Assembly: GCA_016716505.1 (NCBI GenBank)
Contig: JADJWF010000002.1
Coordinates: 1 to 64,000 of the forward strand
Direction of reading: 5' to 3'
From: Verrucomicrobiota bacterium
GTDB taxonomy: Bacteria > Verrucomicrobiota > Verrucomicrobiia > Limisphaerales > J093
DNA length: 64,000 nt
The notes below the pieces were generated by a model. That model was not told the origin of the DNA and searched no databases. It was given only the letters and a program-made list of their open reading frames with translations. Each line of letters opens with the position of its first letter. Position 1 is the first letter of the stretch. The position numbers and the translations under genes were made by a program. This document shows, in pieces, positions 17,950 through 26,860 of the stretch.

Positions 17950-19575
17950 TCAGTTGCGCGTCGGATCATTGGGCGGTTTTCTGATGCGACGCCGCACAAG
18001 ATTCGCCACTTCGTGCGCCTGCGGCAGCTTCAGCCACATCGCCAGACCGAAGTACACGAGCGTGGCGAGGCACATCGGCCCAAACACGGCCCCCAGGCGC
18101 ATCCCGACCGTCGCATTGCCGAGGTTGATTTCCCAAAGGCGGTGCGCCATCCAGGCGACGACACCCGCAGCGCCCGCGGCGCCCGCCGCCGGGATGACCA
18201 CTCCGCGCAGCGAACCGAACTCCAGTCGCGGCAGCTTGCGGCGCAACGCCCGCGAAAGGAGCCAGAGGTTGATGAACGAAGTGGCGCTGTTGGCCGCTGC
18301 CAACCCCGCCTGCCGGAAATGCCCGACGACCCAAACCGAAATCAGGAGGTTGATCACCAGGCAGGCGACCGAGATGCGCATCGGCGTCTTGGTGTCACCG
18401 AGCGCATAAAAGGCCCGCGCGAGAATGTTCACTCCGGAAAACGCGACCAGGCCGGGCGCAAGGCACACCACCGCTGACGCCACCTGCCGGGTCGAGATAC
18501 GGTCGAACGTGCCGTATTGGAACAGCAACCGAACGATCGGCTCCGCCAGCACAAACAAGAGCGTGGCGGCGAAGAGATCAACGAACACCAGGTATCCCAG
18601 CCCGTCCAGCAGCGCCGTCCGGAACTCCGCATAGTCCTTGCGCGCTGCCAGCCCGGACAGCGTGGTCAGCAGATAGGTCGCCAGCGAGATGCCCACCACG
18701 CCCTGCGGGAATTCCATCAGCCGCACCGCGGTGTCGAACGCCGCCACAATCGTCCCGTCGTACCAAAAGGAGAGGCTCTGGATGATGACCACGTTCAGTT
18801 GAAACGCCGCCACCCCCACGATGCCGGGAATCATCTTCCGCACCACCTCGCGCACGGTTTCGTTGCCGAAGGGATTCACCCACCGGAAGCGAAATCCCTC
18901 TTTCCAAAGCAGCGGGAGTTGAAAGACAAACTGCACGAAACCCGCCGCCAGCACGCCCAGTCCGAGGGCGAAGATTTGCTGCTCCAAGGTCTCGCCGAAC
19001 CTTGGTGCCAGCAGCAACACGCTGGCGATCATCACCACGTTGAGCATGGCTGCCCCGAGCGCCGGCACGAAGAAGTGGCCGCGGGCGTTCAGGATGCCCA
19101 TGCACAAGGCCGCCAGACACACGAGGACAAGGTACGGAAACATCAACCGCAACAGGCGCAGCATGAGCGCCGTGTCCGGCTTCAACGTCAGCAGAGGGAA
19201 CGCCGCCGAGCCATCCGCTAGCACGGTGGGCTGCGCCAGCCAGAGAACCGCGGTGACCCCCAGCATGGCCGCCGCCGCGATGGCGGCCGCTACGATCGTC
19301 AGCCCCGAGAACACCGCGTTCGCCGCCCGCCACATCTCGGCCGGACCAGCGTTGGCTTCCCGGTCTTTGAAGATCGGCACAAACGCAGCGGTAAGCGCCC
19401 CCTCGCCGAGGAGGCGACGGAACAGATTCGGGATCTGATACGCCAGCTTGAATGCCCCGGCCACCGGCGTCGTGCCCATGAAGTAGGCGTACACCTGTTC
19501 CCGCACCAGACCGAGGATCCGGCTGGTCAGCGTGGCCACTCCCAGAGCGCCGGCGGACTTGAGCAGTTTTGACAT
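17950..19575 (-). CDS. murJ: Lipid II flippase MurJ
   Basis: Inner-membrane MOP-superfamily flippase moving the peptidoglycan precursor lipid II to the periplasm. About 14 hydrophobic segments. N-terminal LTSRILGLVREQVYAYFMG and IPNLFRRLLGEGALTAAFVP are the MurJ/MviN signature. 541 residues, family size. The start at 19575 is the ATG before the first helix; longer in-frame extension upstream (to 19818) lacks family similarity. The gene is convergent with xerC and divergent from the nickel transporter operon. Confidence 0.94.
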   Translation of the reverse strand: MSKLLKSAGALGVATLTSRILGLVREQVYAYFMGTTPVAGAFKLAYQIPNLFRRLLGEGALTAAFVPIFKDREANAGPAEMWRAANAVFSGLTIVAAAIAAAAMLGVTAVLWLAQPTVLADGSAAFPLLTLKPDTALMLRLLRLMFPYLVLVCLAALCMGILNARGHFFVPALGAAMLNVVMIASVLLLAPRFGETLEQQIFALGLGVLAAGFVQFVFQLPLLWKEGFRFRWVNPFGNETVREVVRKMIPGIVGVAAFQLNVVIIQSLSFWYDGTIVAAFDTAVRLMEFPQGVVGISLATYLLTTLSGLAARKDYAEFRTALLDGLGYLVFVDLFAATLLFVLAEPIVRLLFQYGTFDRISTRQVASAVVCLAPGLVAFSGVNILARAFYALGDTKTPMRISVACLVINLLISVWVVGHFRQAGLAAANSATSFINLWLLSRALRRKLPRLEFGSLRGVVIPAAGAAGAAGVVAWMAHRLWEINLGNATVGMRLGAVFGPMCLATLVYFGLAMWLKLPQAHEVANLVRRRIRKPPNDPTRN

Positions 19576-19833
19576 CCCGGTGGCAGCGTAGCGGCTGGCT
19601 TCGGCACCGGAAAGGACGGGTTGACCCACCCGAACCCGCCTCCCTCCTCTTCGGTCCGCCATCCGCAAGCCGGACTCCACCCGCAGCCCGGTCATGATGC
19701 GAGGGGCCGGTCGCCCTTGACTCGTCGGCCGCGGGACGGACTTCGCCGGCCAATCGGTCCTCGGGAGCCTTCCGCTCACGCCTGCTACTCTCTCGCGCGC
19801 GCCAGCGCCGGGTCCCACGCGCCCCTCAACCGC

Positions 19834-19861
19834 ATGTTACTTGCTTCGCGTTTCGTAATAA
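19834..19861 (+). promoter_or_regulatory. Candidate NikR operator
   Basis: Dyad ATGTTAC-N14-GTAATAA, an AT-rich inverted repeat in a GC-rich 300-base gap, 18 bases before the GTG start of the M-component gene. It resembles the GTGTTAC-N13/14-GTAACAC form I recall for some non-enterobacterial NikR operators, matching 6/7 and 5/7 in the two arms. Its position could block the promoter or early initiation. A nikR gene is not in the window. The rest of the 19576-19879 gap holds no gene. Confidence 0.4.
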
Positions 19862-19879
19862 GCTTACCGTTTCGGCGTC

Positions 19880-20485
19880 GTGCATCTGTCAGACGGCATT
19901 CTTGCTCCGCCGGTTTTGGGCGCGGGCTTTGTCGCCGCCGCGGCCCTGACCGCGTGGGGAGCGACGGGCTTGCGGGAGGAGGAGACGCCGCGAGTGGCCG
20001 TCTTCACGGCCGCGTTCTTTTGCGCCTCGCTGCTGCATTTCAAGGTGCCGCCGACGAGCGTTCATTTGCTCCTCCACGGCCTGCTGGGCGTCGTGCTGGG
20101 TCGGCGCGCTCTGCTGGCCATCCCCATCGGCCTGGCGCTCCAGGCGGCCCTATTGGGCCACGGCGGCATCACCACGCTGGGGGTCAACACGACGCTCTTC
20201 GGGCTGTCCGCCCTCGCGGGTGCCGGCCTTTACCGCGGTCTCGGCGGGGCGGCCAGCCGAAGACCCTTTTGGGCGGGCGCGGCCGCGGCGGGGCTGGCCG
20301 TCTTGGTGGCCGGGATGCTGCTAACCGCCTGCCTGTGGTCCCTCGGCGAGGGCTTCAAGCTGGTGGCCCAATATGCCCTGCTGGCGCATCTCCCGGTGCT
20401 GGCGGTGGAAGCCCTGGTGACCGGATTCACGGTCGAGTTCCTCCAGCGGGTGCAACCAGCCCTACTGACCGGAAGCACGCCATGA
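19880..20485 (+). CDS. cbiM: ECF nickel/cobalt transporter substrate-capture component (CbiM/NikM)
   Basis: Integral membrane S-component that binds the metal ion. Starts with GTG as MHLSDGILA; the N-terminal Met-His-x-x-x-Gly motif forms the metal site in this family (the second residue His coordinates Ni/Co). About six hydrophobic segments over 201 residues, with SVHLLLHGLLGVVLGRRA conserved. The start is fixed by the MH motif because these proteins need His as residue 2. First gene of a five-gene operon (M, L, Q, O, K), overlapping the next gene by four bases. The accompanying L- and K-type genes and the upstream dyad favour nickel over cobalt. Confidence 0.92.
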   Translation: MHLSDGILAPPVLGAGFVAAAALTAWGATGLREEETPRVAVFTAAFFCASLLHFKVPPTSVHLLLHGLLGVVLGRRALLAIPIGLALQAALLGHGGITTLGVNTTLFGLSALAGAGLYRGLGGAASRRPFWAGAAAAGLAVLVAGMLLTACLWSLGEGFKLVAQYALLAHLPVLAVEALVTGFTVEFLQRVQPALLTGSTP

Positions 20486-21024
20486 AGCGGCTGGTCCTGC
20501 TCCTTCTCGTCTGGCTGCTCGGCCCCAGCACCGGGTTGGCGCACCGACTCAGCGTAGATTGGCGCGTCGCCGATGGCCGGCTGATCATCACCGCGAACAC
20601 CGAGGGCACTGCCGCCGCCGGTGCCGACGTCACCGTGGCCGCTGAGGACGGCTCGGCCGTGCAGACAGGGGTGCTCGACGAATCGGGACGCTTTTCGGCG
20701 GCGATTCCTGCCGACGCAGGAGTCACCGTCACGGTCAACGCAGGGCTGGGGCACCGTCGCTCCCTTACCCTGTCCGCGGAGCAACTGCGGGCGGGGCGGA
20801 CCTTGGGGGGAGATTTGGCCACGGCGGGAACCGCCGCCTCCAACCGCCCGCCGGCTGACCCGTCTGCGAGCGGAACAAGCGAGACGGTATTTTCGGTGCC
20901 GGTCCGGGTGGGAACCGGGTTGGCCCTGTTGTTTGCCCTCGCGGCCCTGTGGATGAGCTACCGGAACTCCCGCCGACTTACAACGCTGGAGCGCCAAATG
21001 GAGGGTCATGCGCGCCGAGGTTGA
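20482..21024 (+). CDS. Accessory membrane protein of the ECF nickel transporter (NikL/CbiL-like)
   Basis: 180 residues: N-terminal signal-like helix (KRLVLLLLVWLLG), an extracytoplasmic beta domain of about 100 residues resembling carboxypeptidase-regulatory/transthyretin folds (LIITANTEG, VLDESGRFSAAIP), and one C-terminal transmembrane helix (GTGLALLFALAALW) followed by a basic tail. This two-helix topology is that of NikL/CbiN-type accessory subunits, which help the M component load metal. Overlaps the M gene by four bases and the Q gene by 17, so coexpression is near certain. Sequence conservation in this family is weak, so the assignment rests on context and topology. Confidence 0.75.
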   Translation: MKRLVLLLLVWLLGPSTGLAHRLSVDWRVADGRLIITANTEGTAAAGADVTVAAEDGSAVQTGVLDESGRFSAAIPADAGVTVTVNAGLGHRRSLTLSAEQLRAGRTLGGDLATAGTAASNRPPADPSASGTSETVFSVPVRVGTGLALLFALAALWMSYRNSRRLTTLERQMEGHARRG

Positions 21025-21769
21025 ACTCTTTGCCCATCGCACGTCCCCGCTGCACCGCTGGGACGCCCGCTGGAAGATCGTCTCCCTGGCGGCGCTCACC
21101 GGAGCGTGCGTGAGTCTGCAACAGGTATCGGTCGCCGCCCTTGGCGCAGTCTTTGCCGTGGGGCTGCTGATGTTCGGGCGGCTGCCCACGCGAGTCTTGA
21201 TGACTCGGTTGGCGGCCGCGCAGGTCCTCCTCTTGCCCTGTCTCCTGGTGCTGCCGTTCACCTTCCGGGCTGACCCGTGGCAACTCGGTCCGGTGACGGT
21301 CAGCGGAGAAGGTTTTCGGGTGGCGGCGCTGCTCTACCTGCGCGCCTTGGCGGCTCTCGCGCTGGCCATGGCGGTGGTGTATTCAACCCCGATGGTCACA
21401 CTGCTGCGCGCCTTGCAGACCCTGCGCCTCCCGCGCCTCCTGGTGGAAATCTCGCTGCTCACCTACCGCTACCTCTTCTCGCTCTGGTGGGAACTGACCC
21501 GGATGCGCTGGGCCCTCGCGACCCGGGGCTTTGGGGCACCCGCCGCGCAAGCGAGGATCCGCCCCCTCGCGAGCGTGATTGGCGTCTCGTTGGTGCGAAG
21601 CGTGGAGCGGACCGAGCGGATCCACCAGGCCATGCGCTGCCGGGGCTTCGCCGGCAGGCTGCACACGCTGCAGCGTTTCGCGACCCGCCCAGCGGATTGG
21701 ATCAAGGCGTGCGCTTGCGCGGTGGTCATCGTGGGATTGCTGTGGCTCGATCGCGGCGGGACTTCCTGA
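21008..21769 (+). CDS. cbiQ: ECF transporter transmembrane component CbiQ/NikQ
   Basis: T-component coupling ATPase to the metal-binding subunit. 253 residues with several hydrophobic segments and the conserved Ala-Arg-Gly-type coupling motifs in a charged cytoplasmic stretch (ALATRGFG and AMRCRGFAGR), which contact the ATPase. The start ATG at 21008 overlaps the preceding gene. Followed after six bases by the ATPase gene. Confidence 0.9.
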   Translation: MRAEVELFAHRTSPLHRWDARWKIVSLAALTGACVSLQQVSVAALGAVFAVGLLMFGRLPTRVLMTRLAAAQVLLLPCLLVLPFTFRADPWQLGPVTVSGEGFRVAALLYLRALAALALAMAVVYSTPMVTLLRALQTLRLPRLLVEISLLTYRYLFSLWWELTRMRWALATRGFGAPAAQARIRPLASVIGVSLVRSVERTERIHQAMRCRGFAGRLHTLQRFATRPADWIKACACAVVIVGLLWLDRGGTS

Positions 21770-21775
21770 TGTGAC

Positions 21776-22585
21776 ATGAGCTGCCTCGTCGAGGTGCATC
21801 ACCTGCGTTATGCCTATCCAGGAGGACCCGAGGTGTTGCGGGACATCAGCTTCCACCTCGGTCACGGCGAACGGGTTGGGCTCGTTGGTCCCAACGGCGT
21901 CGGCAAGACGACGCTCCTGTTGATCCTCGCCGGCGTGATCGAACAGTTCTCGGGCGACGTATCCGTCGCCGGCTGCGATCTGGCGACCCGGGCCGGGCGG
22001 CGCAGCGTCCACCGCAAACTGGGTTTCGTGTTTCAGCACACCGACGACCAACTCATCAACGCCACGGTCCACGAGGACGTCGCCTTCGGGCCGCTCAACC
22101 TCGGCTTGCCTCCGGAAGAGGCGCAACGCCGCGTGGCCGCGGCAATGGCCAGCGTGGGACTCGGGGACAACTACCGATCGCGCATCCCGTTCCACCTTTC
22201 GGCCGGGGAAAAGCGCCGCGTGGCGATTGCCGGGGTGATGGCCATGCAACCCGAGATCGTGCTCATGGATGAACCCACCAGCGACCTGGACCCGCGCGGC
22301 CGCCGGGAGCTGGTGCGAATTCTCGCGGAGTTGCCGGTCACGCGAATCATCTCGAGCCACAATCTTGAATTTGTGCTCGAAACCTGCGACCGGGTTTTGC
22401 TGCTCGATGAGGGGCGCTTGCGCGCCGACGGGCCGGTCCGTCGGGTTCTCGCGGACGAGGCATTGATGCTGCAACACGGCCTGGAAGTGCCGCCGAGCAT
22501 CCCCCCGTCGGAACGCGCCGCGGCCGCCGTTGCCGGGCCCCTGCCCCTGCCCCACCATTCCCATGAACATCACCACCATCATTGA
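21776..22585 (+). CDS. cbiO: ECF transporter ATPase CbiO/NikO with His-rich tail
   Basis: ABC ATPase powering uptake. Walker A GPNGVGKTT at residues 38-46, Q-loop FVFQHTDDQL, signature LSAGEKRRVAIAG, Walker B IVLMDEPTSDLDP and the switch His in ISSHNLE. 269 residues. The last 13 residues contain HHSHEHHHHH, a metal-binding tail not needed for ATPase function, so it may buffer or sense nickel at the cytoplasmic face. The 3' end overlaps the candidate start of the DUF4198 gene. Confidence 0.93.
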   Translation: MSCLVEVHHLRYAYPGGPEVLRDISFHLGHGERVGLVGPNGVGKTTLLLILAGVIEQFSGDVSVAGCDLATRAGRRSVHRKLGFVFQHTDDQLINATVHEDVAFGPLNLGLPPEEAQRRVAAAMASVGLGDNYRSRIPFHLSAGEKRRVAIAGVMAMQPEIVLMDEPTSDLDPRGRRELVRILAELPVTRIISSHNLEFVLETCDRVLLLDEGRLRADGPVRRVLADEALMLQHGLEVPPSIPPSERAAAAVAGPLPLPHHSHEHHHHH

Positions 22586-23495
22586 CACGCCCACCGTACG
22601 AGCCTTCCCGCAGACTTCCGGCCCGAAGCCCCTCGCCGAAGGTCGTGATTTGGAAAGCGTCTCCCGAGGGCCGGCCCTGGACGCTTTCGCCCGGACGCGG
22701 CCGCCGGCTGGCCGGCGCGGGGTGTTCCGATGCGGGATCCCCCTCGCCGGAATGATACTGGGTCTGCTCGGGGCGGTCGGGACACGGGCGCACTTCCCCA
22801 TTCTTATCCACGACGCCCTCTTGGGCGCGACCAATGGCATGGTCACGGTCACGTACGCGGTCGGCCATCCCTTCGAGCTGGAGGTGGAACCCGCCTCGCG
22901 ACCGGAACGGATGGCGATCATGGATCCCCAAGGCCGCCTCACCAACGTGACCACCGCCCTCCAGCAAACGGTTTTTCGCAGCGAAACCAACGCGGTCGCG
23001 TGGCAGTTCCGGTTCGAACCCAGTCGGGGTGATAGTGTTATTGCCCTCGACTCGGCCGCCGAAGTGGATGAGAACGCCAAGACCCTCTATCGCGAATACG
23101 TCAAGGTGTTCGTCCACCGGGCCGCGCAGGACGGCTGGGCAAACCGTACCGGCCAGCCGCTGGAAGTTGTCCCGCTGACGCGGCCGTACGGACTCAAGCC
23201 GGCAATGGCCTTCTCCGGGCGTGTGATGAAGGGAAGCGCCCCGGTCGCCAACACCGAAGTCTATTTCGAACGACTCAACGAGCGCCGACCGGCTCCAGAC
23301 CGGCTCCCGACCGAGCCGCTCATCACCTTCGCGGTGCGCACCGATGACCACGGCCGGTTCGTGCTTTCGTTTCCGGAAGCGGGCTGGTGGGTGGTCGGGG
23401 CATACGTGGACGACCTCGGCCCGGTGAAGCACGGCGGCAAGGAATATCGCCAGGAAGGGTTCGCCGGATTGTGGCTGAAAGTGGAATCGCCCTAA
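22563..23495 (+). CDS. DUF4198 periplasmic protein of the nickel transporter (NikK-like)
   Basis: DUF4198-type extracytoplasmic protein with the family's features: a His early in the mature region (FPILIHDALLG), a beta-rich middle and a C-terminal GRFVLSFPEAGWWVVGAYVDD strand pair. A hydrophobic signal-like helix (LAGMILGLLGAVGTRA) lies about 60 residues after the ATG at 22563, so a GTG at 22722 is a plausible true start, giving a normal signal peptide. The 22563 start overlaps the ATPase gene by 23 bases. Placement in a nickel ECF operon fits NikK, proposed to help deliver metal outside the membrane. Confidence 0.72.
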   Translation: MNITTIIDTPTVRAFPQTSGPKPLAEGRDLESVSRGPALDAFARTRPPAGRRGVFRCGIPLAGMILGLLGAVGTRAHFPILIHDALLGATNGMVTVTYAVGHPFELEVEPASRPERMAIMDPQGRLTNVTTALQQTVFRSETNAVAWQFRFEPSRGDSVIALDSAAEVDENAKTLYREYVKVFVHRAAQDGWANRTGQPLEVVPLTRPYGLKPAMAFSGRVMKGSAPVANTEVYFERLNERRPAPDRLPTEPLITFAVRTDDHGRFVLSFPEAGWWVVGAYVDDLGPVKHGGKEYRQEGFAGLWLKVESP

Positions 23496-23717
23496 ACCGG
23501 CAGACCGCGTCAGACGCCGGTACTTCGGTGGCGCGCGGCCACCGGCGATTGCCCTGCTGGCAGAACGGCGAAAGGGCGGATGCCTGACCGTTCCGCCCCG
23601 GCCGTTGCCACCCGGCGGGCATCGGTCTGTTTCCGGCAAGTCCTTGAAGCGGGAACGATTGATGCTAACACTCCCCGCGTGAGCGTTTCCTCCAGCGAAT
23701 CGCGCAGCCAGCTTCGA

Positions 23718-24701
23718 ATGGTTCCCTGTACCGCCTGCGGGGCGAAGCTCTTCCTGCCGGGAGATTTGGCGCCATTCTCGATGACCTCGTGCTCCAAATG
23801 CGGCGCGCCGGTGATGTTTCCGACGCGGATGAAGCAGTTTGAGCTGCGCGCGCCGATCGCCTCCGGCGGCATGGGGACGGTGTATCGCGCCCTCGATCTG
23901 AATCTCGAGCGCGAGGTGGCCGTGAAGCTGATGAAGCGGGAACTGATGGACGATCCGGAGGCCGTCGCCAACTTCTCGCGCGAAGCCCGGGCCTGCGCCG
24001 GCCTCAACCACACCAACATCATCCACATCTACACCTTCGACGAGTACGAAGGGCAGTTGTACCTGGTCATGGAGTTGGCGGACCGGGGCAGCCTCGATTC
24101 CCGCATTGAACGCGGCGAGGTCAACGAACTGCTGGTGTTGGATGTCGGGATCAAGGTGGCTTCGGCTCTGGATACGGCCCTCAAGCACGGCCTGCTGCAT
24201 CGGGACATCAAACCGGGCAACATCCTTTTCAACGCCGACAACGAACCCAAGCTGGTGGATTTCGGTCTCGCGCGGCGGGCAGATGCGGAAGGGGGCCATG
24301 AAGACACGGTGTGGGGCACCCCCTACTACATTGCTCCCGAGAAGGTCCGCCGGGAACGCGAGGACTTCCTCTCGGACATGTACAGTCTCGGCGGCACGCT
24401 CTACCACGCGATCACCGGCCATGTGCCCTTCGAAGCGCCGACGGTCGAGGAAGTCGTCGCCGCCCATGTGCATACGCCGTTGACACCGCCGAACCGGGTT
24501 GTCCCCACGATCACGGCGGCCACCAGCGACGCGATCTGCCGGGCGATGGCCAAGAAGCCTTCGGATCGCTTTCCGAGCTACGATGACTTCATCATGGCGC
24601 TGCAAGCCGCACGCAGCCACTACATCGTCACCCACCTGGTGAACCGGCCGGACCAGGCTTCCCCGCGTCCCAGCGGGCTCAAAGGCTGGCTGCGCCGGTG
24701 A
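23718..24701 (+). CDS. Serine/threonine protein kinase with N-terminal zinc-ribbon-like segment
   Basis: Hanks-type kinase, 327 residues from ATG 23718; an in-frame GTG at 23679 is an alternative. Residues about 1-35 hold two CxxC pairs (CTACG and CSKCG) like a zinc ribbon. The kinase follows: glycine loop ASGGMGTVYRA, Lys in VAVKLM, HRDIKPGN at residues 161-168, DFG near 181 and GTPYYIAPE. No transmembrane helix, PASTA or other sensor domain follows; the C-terminus ends GLKGWLRR. It is therefore a soluble kinase. No phosphatase or FHA partner is adjacent. Target unknown. Confidence 0.88.
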   Translation: MVPCTACGAKLFLPGDLAPFSMTSCSKCGAPVMFPTRMKQFELRAPIASGGMGTVYRALDLNLEREVAVKLMKRELMDDPEAVANFSREARACAGLNHTNIIHIYTFDEYEGQLYLVMELADRGSLDSRIERGEVNELLVLDVGIKVASALDTALKHGLLHRDIKPGNILFNADNEPKLVDFGLARRADAEGGHEDTVWGTPYYIAPEKVRREREDFLSDMYSLGGTLYHAITGHVPFEAPTVEEVVAAHVHTPLTPPNRVVPTITAATSDAICRAMAKKPSDRFPSYDDFIMALQAARSHYIVTHLVNRPDQASPRPSGLKGWLRR

Positions 24702-24864
24702 GCCCCGGCGGCAGGCACCGCCAGGGGTCCGGTCCGAACCTGAACGGCTCGGGGACCTGCGCCCTTGCCAGCTCCGATCCAACGCTCGAGCCTTCCGTCG
24801 TACGCTGGTCGGACCGGATGGTTTCTTGATCGTCCATCTGTTGGCGAGCGACACTTCCTTCGGA

Positions 24865-25641
24865 ATGGATTTCTCCTGGCACACGTTCGCCATCGCCGCG
24901 CTGGCGGCCGGCTTTGTCGGGCTTTCCAAGGGCGGTCTGCCCGCCGTGGGGATGCTCGGCGTCCCGGTGCTGGCGCTGGTCATGTCACCCGTCAGGGCAG
25001 CGGCGGTGCTGTTGCCCATTTATGTGTTGTCCGACGCCTTCGGCCTCTGGGCGTACCGACGACACTTCGATCGGCGCAACCTGGAGATCCTCCTCCCGGC
25101 GGCGATCGCGGGCATCCTCATCGGCTGGCTCACGGCCTCGCGCGTCAGCGAAGCGCACGTGGCGCTGTTGGTCGGGCTCATCGGCGTCGCGTTCTGCTTG
25201 AATGCCTGGCGGCGGCGGCATCACGCCGCCCAGCCCCGACCGGCAGACCTGCCGCGCGGCATCTTCTGGGGAACCATCACGGGTTTTACGAGCTTCGTCT
25301 CGCATTCCGGCGGGCCGCCGTTCCAGATCTACGTCCTGCCGCAGCGTCTGGAAAAAATGACGTTCGCCGGCACCGCAACGATCTTTTTCGCGATTGTGAA
25401 CGCCCTGAAGCTCCTACCTTACTGGCAGTTGGGGCAACTCTCTTTCGCCAATCTTGAGTTGGCTGCGCTGGCGTCGCCCTTTGCAATCGGGGCCGTCTTT
25501 GCCGGGGTGTGGTTGACCCGGCGGATCAACGATCGCTGGTTTTTCCGCGTGGTCTATGCCGCGCTACTGCTGGTTTCGCTCCGTCTGGTCTGGGGTTCAA
25601 GGCAGGTTCTGACAGCGTTGATTCCGGCTTCGTTCGGGTAA
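24865..25641 (+). CDS. TauE/SafE-family permease (sulfite exporter-like)
   Basis: Membrane protein of about 258 residues with some eight hydrophobic segments in the two-fold pattern of TauE/SafE (GFVGLSKGGLPAVGMLGVP near the N-terminus and SFVSHSGGPPFQIYVLP in the middle). Family members export sulfite or sulfoacetate or move other anions; the substrate here is unknown. The ATG at 24865 (MDFSWHTF) is preferred to a TTG at 24826. A sulfatase lies 17 kb away, but no linkage is implied. Confidence 0.83.
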   Translation: MDFSWHTFAIAALAAGFVGLSKGGLPAVGMLGVPVLALVMSPVRAAAVLLPIYVLSDAFGLWAYRRHFDRRNLEILLPAAIAGILIGWLTASRVSEAHVALLVGLIGVAFCLNAWRRRHHAAQPRPADLPRGIFWGTITGFTSFVSHSGGPPFQIYVLPQRLEKMTFAGTATIFFAIVNALKLLPYWQLGQLSFANLELAALASPFAIGAVFAGVWLTRRINDRWFFRVVYAALLLVSLRLVWGSRQVLTALIPASFG

Positions 25642-25709
25642 CCTCACTGGTCCGGCTGTCGAAGAGCGCGACACCTTGGTTTCCGGCCGTGCCCCGACCT
25701 CAGGACGGG

Positions 25710-26141
25710 TCACTTGAAGCCCGAACGTTGGAAAACCGGCGCGCCGTCGGCCCGCACCTCCAGCGTGTCACCCACCAGCGTCACCGTGAAATTCTGCGCC
25801 GCCGCAGGCACGGCGGCCATCGTCCGGCCGTTGACTACCAAGTGCGCGCGCTCGATGCGGATCACGTGCTGATTGATGCGCAACTCGCCTTCGCGGTCGT
25901 CGCCCCGGAAACCCAGCTCGACCCAGCGGCCGGTGGCACGAACCGAAACCGTGCGCCTTCCGTCGGCCGTACCCCACGCGCCTTCCAACCCCACGTCCAC
26001 ACCATCAGGCGGAGGTTGCCGATGAGCGCAGCCCGCCGACAGAAGGATCAACGCGGAAACGATCCCCAGGAAACCGCGAACCAGCCGCCCAGTCCAACAA
26101 CCGGCGCAGCCACTGCCATCCTGACGATTTGATAAGCCCAC
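25710..26141 (-). CDS. Small putative lipoprotein, unknown function
   Basis: 143 residues. A hydrophobic stretch ends in LLSAGC, a lipobox with Cys near residue 38, so it should be lipidated and anchored in a membrane. The mature part is short and beta-rich (RTVSVRATGRWVELGF, FTVTLVGDTLEVRADG). The N-terminus before the signal is unusually long and the real start could be an internal codon. I do not recognise a family. Confidence 0.55.
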   Translation of the reverse strand: MGLSNRQDGSGCAGCWTGRLVRGFLGIVSALILLSAGCAHRQPPPDGVDVGLEGAWGTADGRRTVSVRATGRWVELGFRGDDREGELRINQHVIRIERAHLVVNGRTMAAVPAAAQNFTVTLVGDTLEVRADGAPVFQRSGFK

Positions 26142-26489
26142 GCCGCCGAGCGTAGGGAATCCCCGACGGAAAGCCAGAACCCTGAGACCCCGGTTTCAAC
26201 GGCCCGTGAAGCCCGCAGTTCACCGGGAGTTTCGCATCGCCATGAAGCCGAGGCTGAAGGGGAACGCCGGAAGCCACCGGTCGGCGGTGGACGCCTCTGG
26301 TAAGCGCGCCGAAGGCTCCAGTGATGGAGCCTTGATGACTCCGCGGCGTCCTTCGATGGCTGACTTTCACCGGGCCCGATCGAGTTCTACGAAATGGTCA
26401 AGGCCACCGACCACCCCCGGGCACATCTCGACGTCTTGCATGTATCGCGAGCGTTGCGTGTACCGCCCCCCCGGTCGGCCCTCGTGCCC
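26142..26489. other. Gene-free stretch
   Basis: No gene or clear remnant seen between the lipoprotein gene and the decayed transposase. Open frames here have no recognisable content. Confidence 0.4.
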
Positions 26490-26860
26490 GTCAGGAGACC
26501 GGTTTCGCCGCAGCCGGACTGGACCTTTAGCCGGGCACTTCAGTAGGCGCAAGAGCCACCTCCACAGCGGTCGCCAAAACGCCTCGATGTGCGCCTGGGA
26601 GAAGCGAAAAAGAAATTGCGAACGGTGTCAACGCCGGGGAAGCGGCCAGACCGAGCATGGCGTGCAGAACGCGGTCGGCGGGCACCCACTCGGCCTGAGC
26701 GAAGCGACTGGCCCCCGTCACGACAGACACGAGGAACGCGGTGAGCCCGTGAGCTAGCGGGATGGCGTCGTTGGGGGTGGCGCGGCAAACGGCAAATGCC
26801 GCTGCACCTCCCGGGCGAAGCCGGTCCGGTCCAAGAAGGAGATGAACCACACCCTGCCAG
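26490..26860 (-). pseudogene. IS transposase N-terminal remnant with frameshifts
   Basis: Reading across three minus-strand frames recovers consecutive pieces of one transposase N-terminus: FLDRTGFAREVQRHLPFA, then AFLVSVVTGASRFAQAEW and ADRVLHAMLGL, then GRFPGVDTVRNFF, then a segment with WRPLWRWLLRLL and KCPAKG. Order and spacing match the start of DDE transposases of the IS1380/IS4 type as I remember them. The catalytic domain is missing. At least two frameshifts are needed, so the gene is dead. It lies between the lipoprotein gene and the 5S rRNA gene. Confidence 0.6.

Noticed and set aside
22347..25019. 890-codon minus-strand frame across the nickel operon end and the kinase
   Set aside because: It runs antisense to three well-supported genes and has no recognisable motif.
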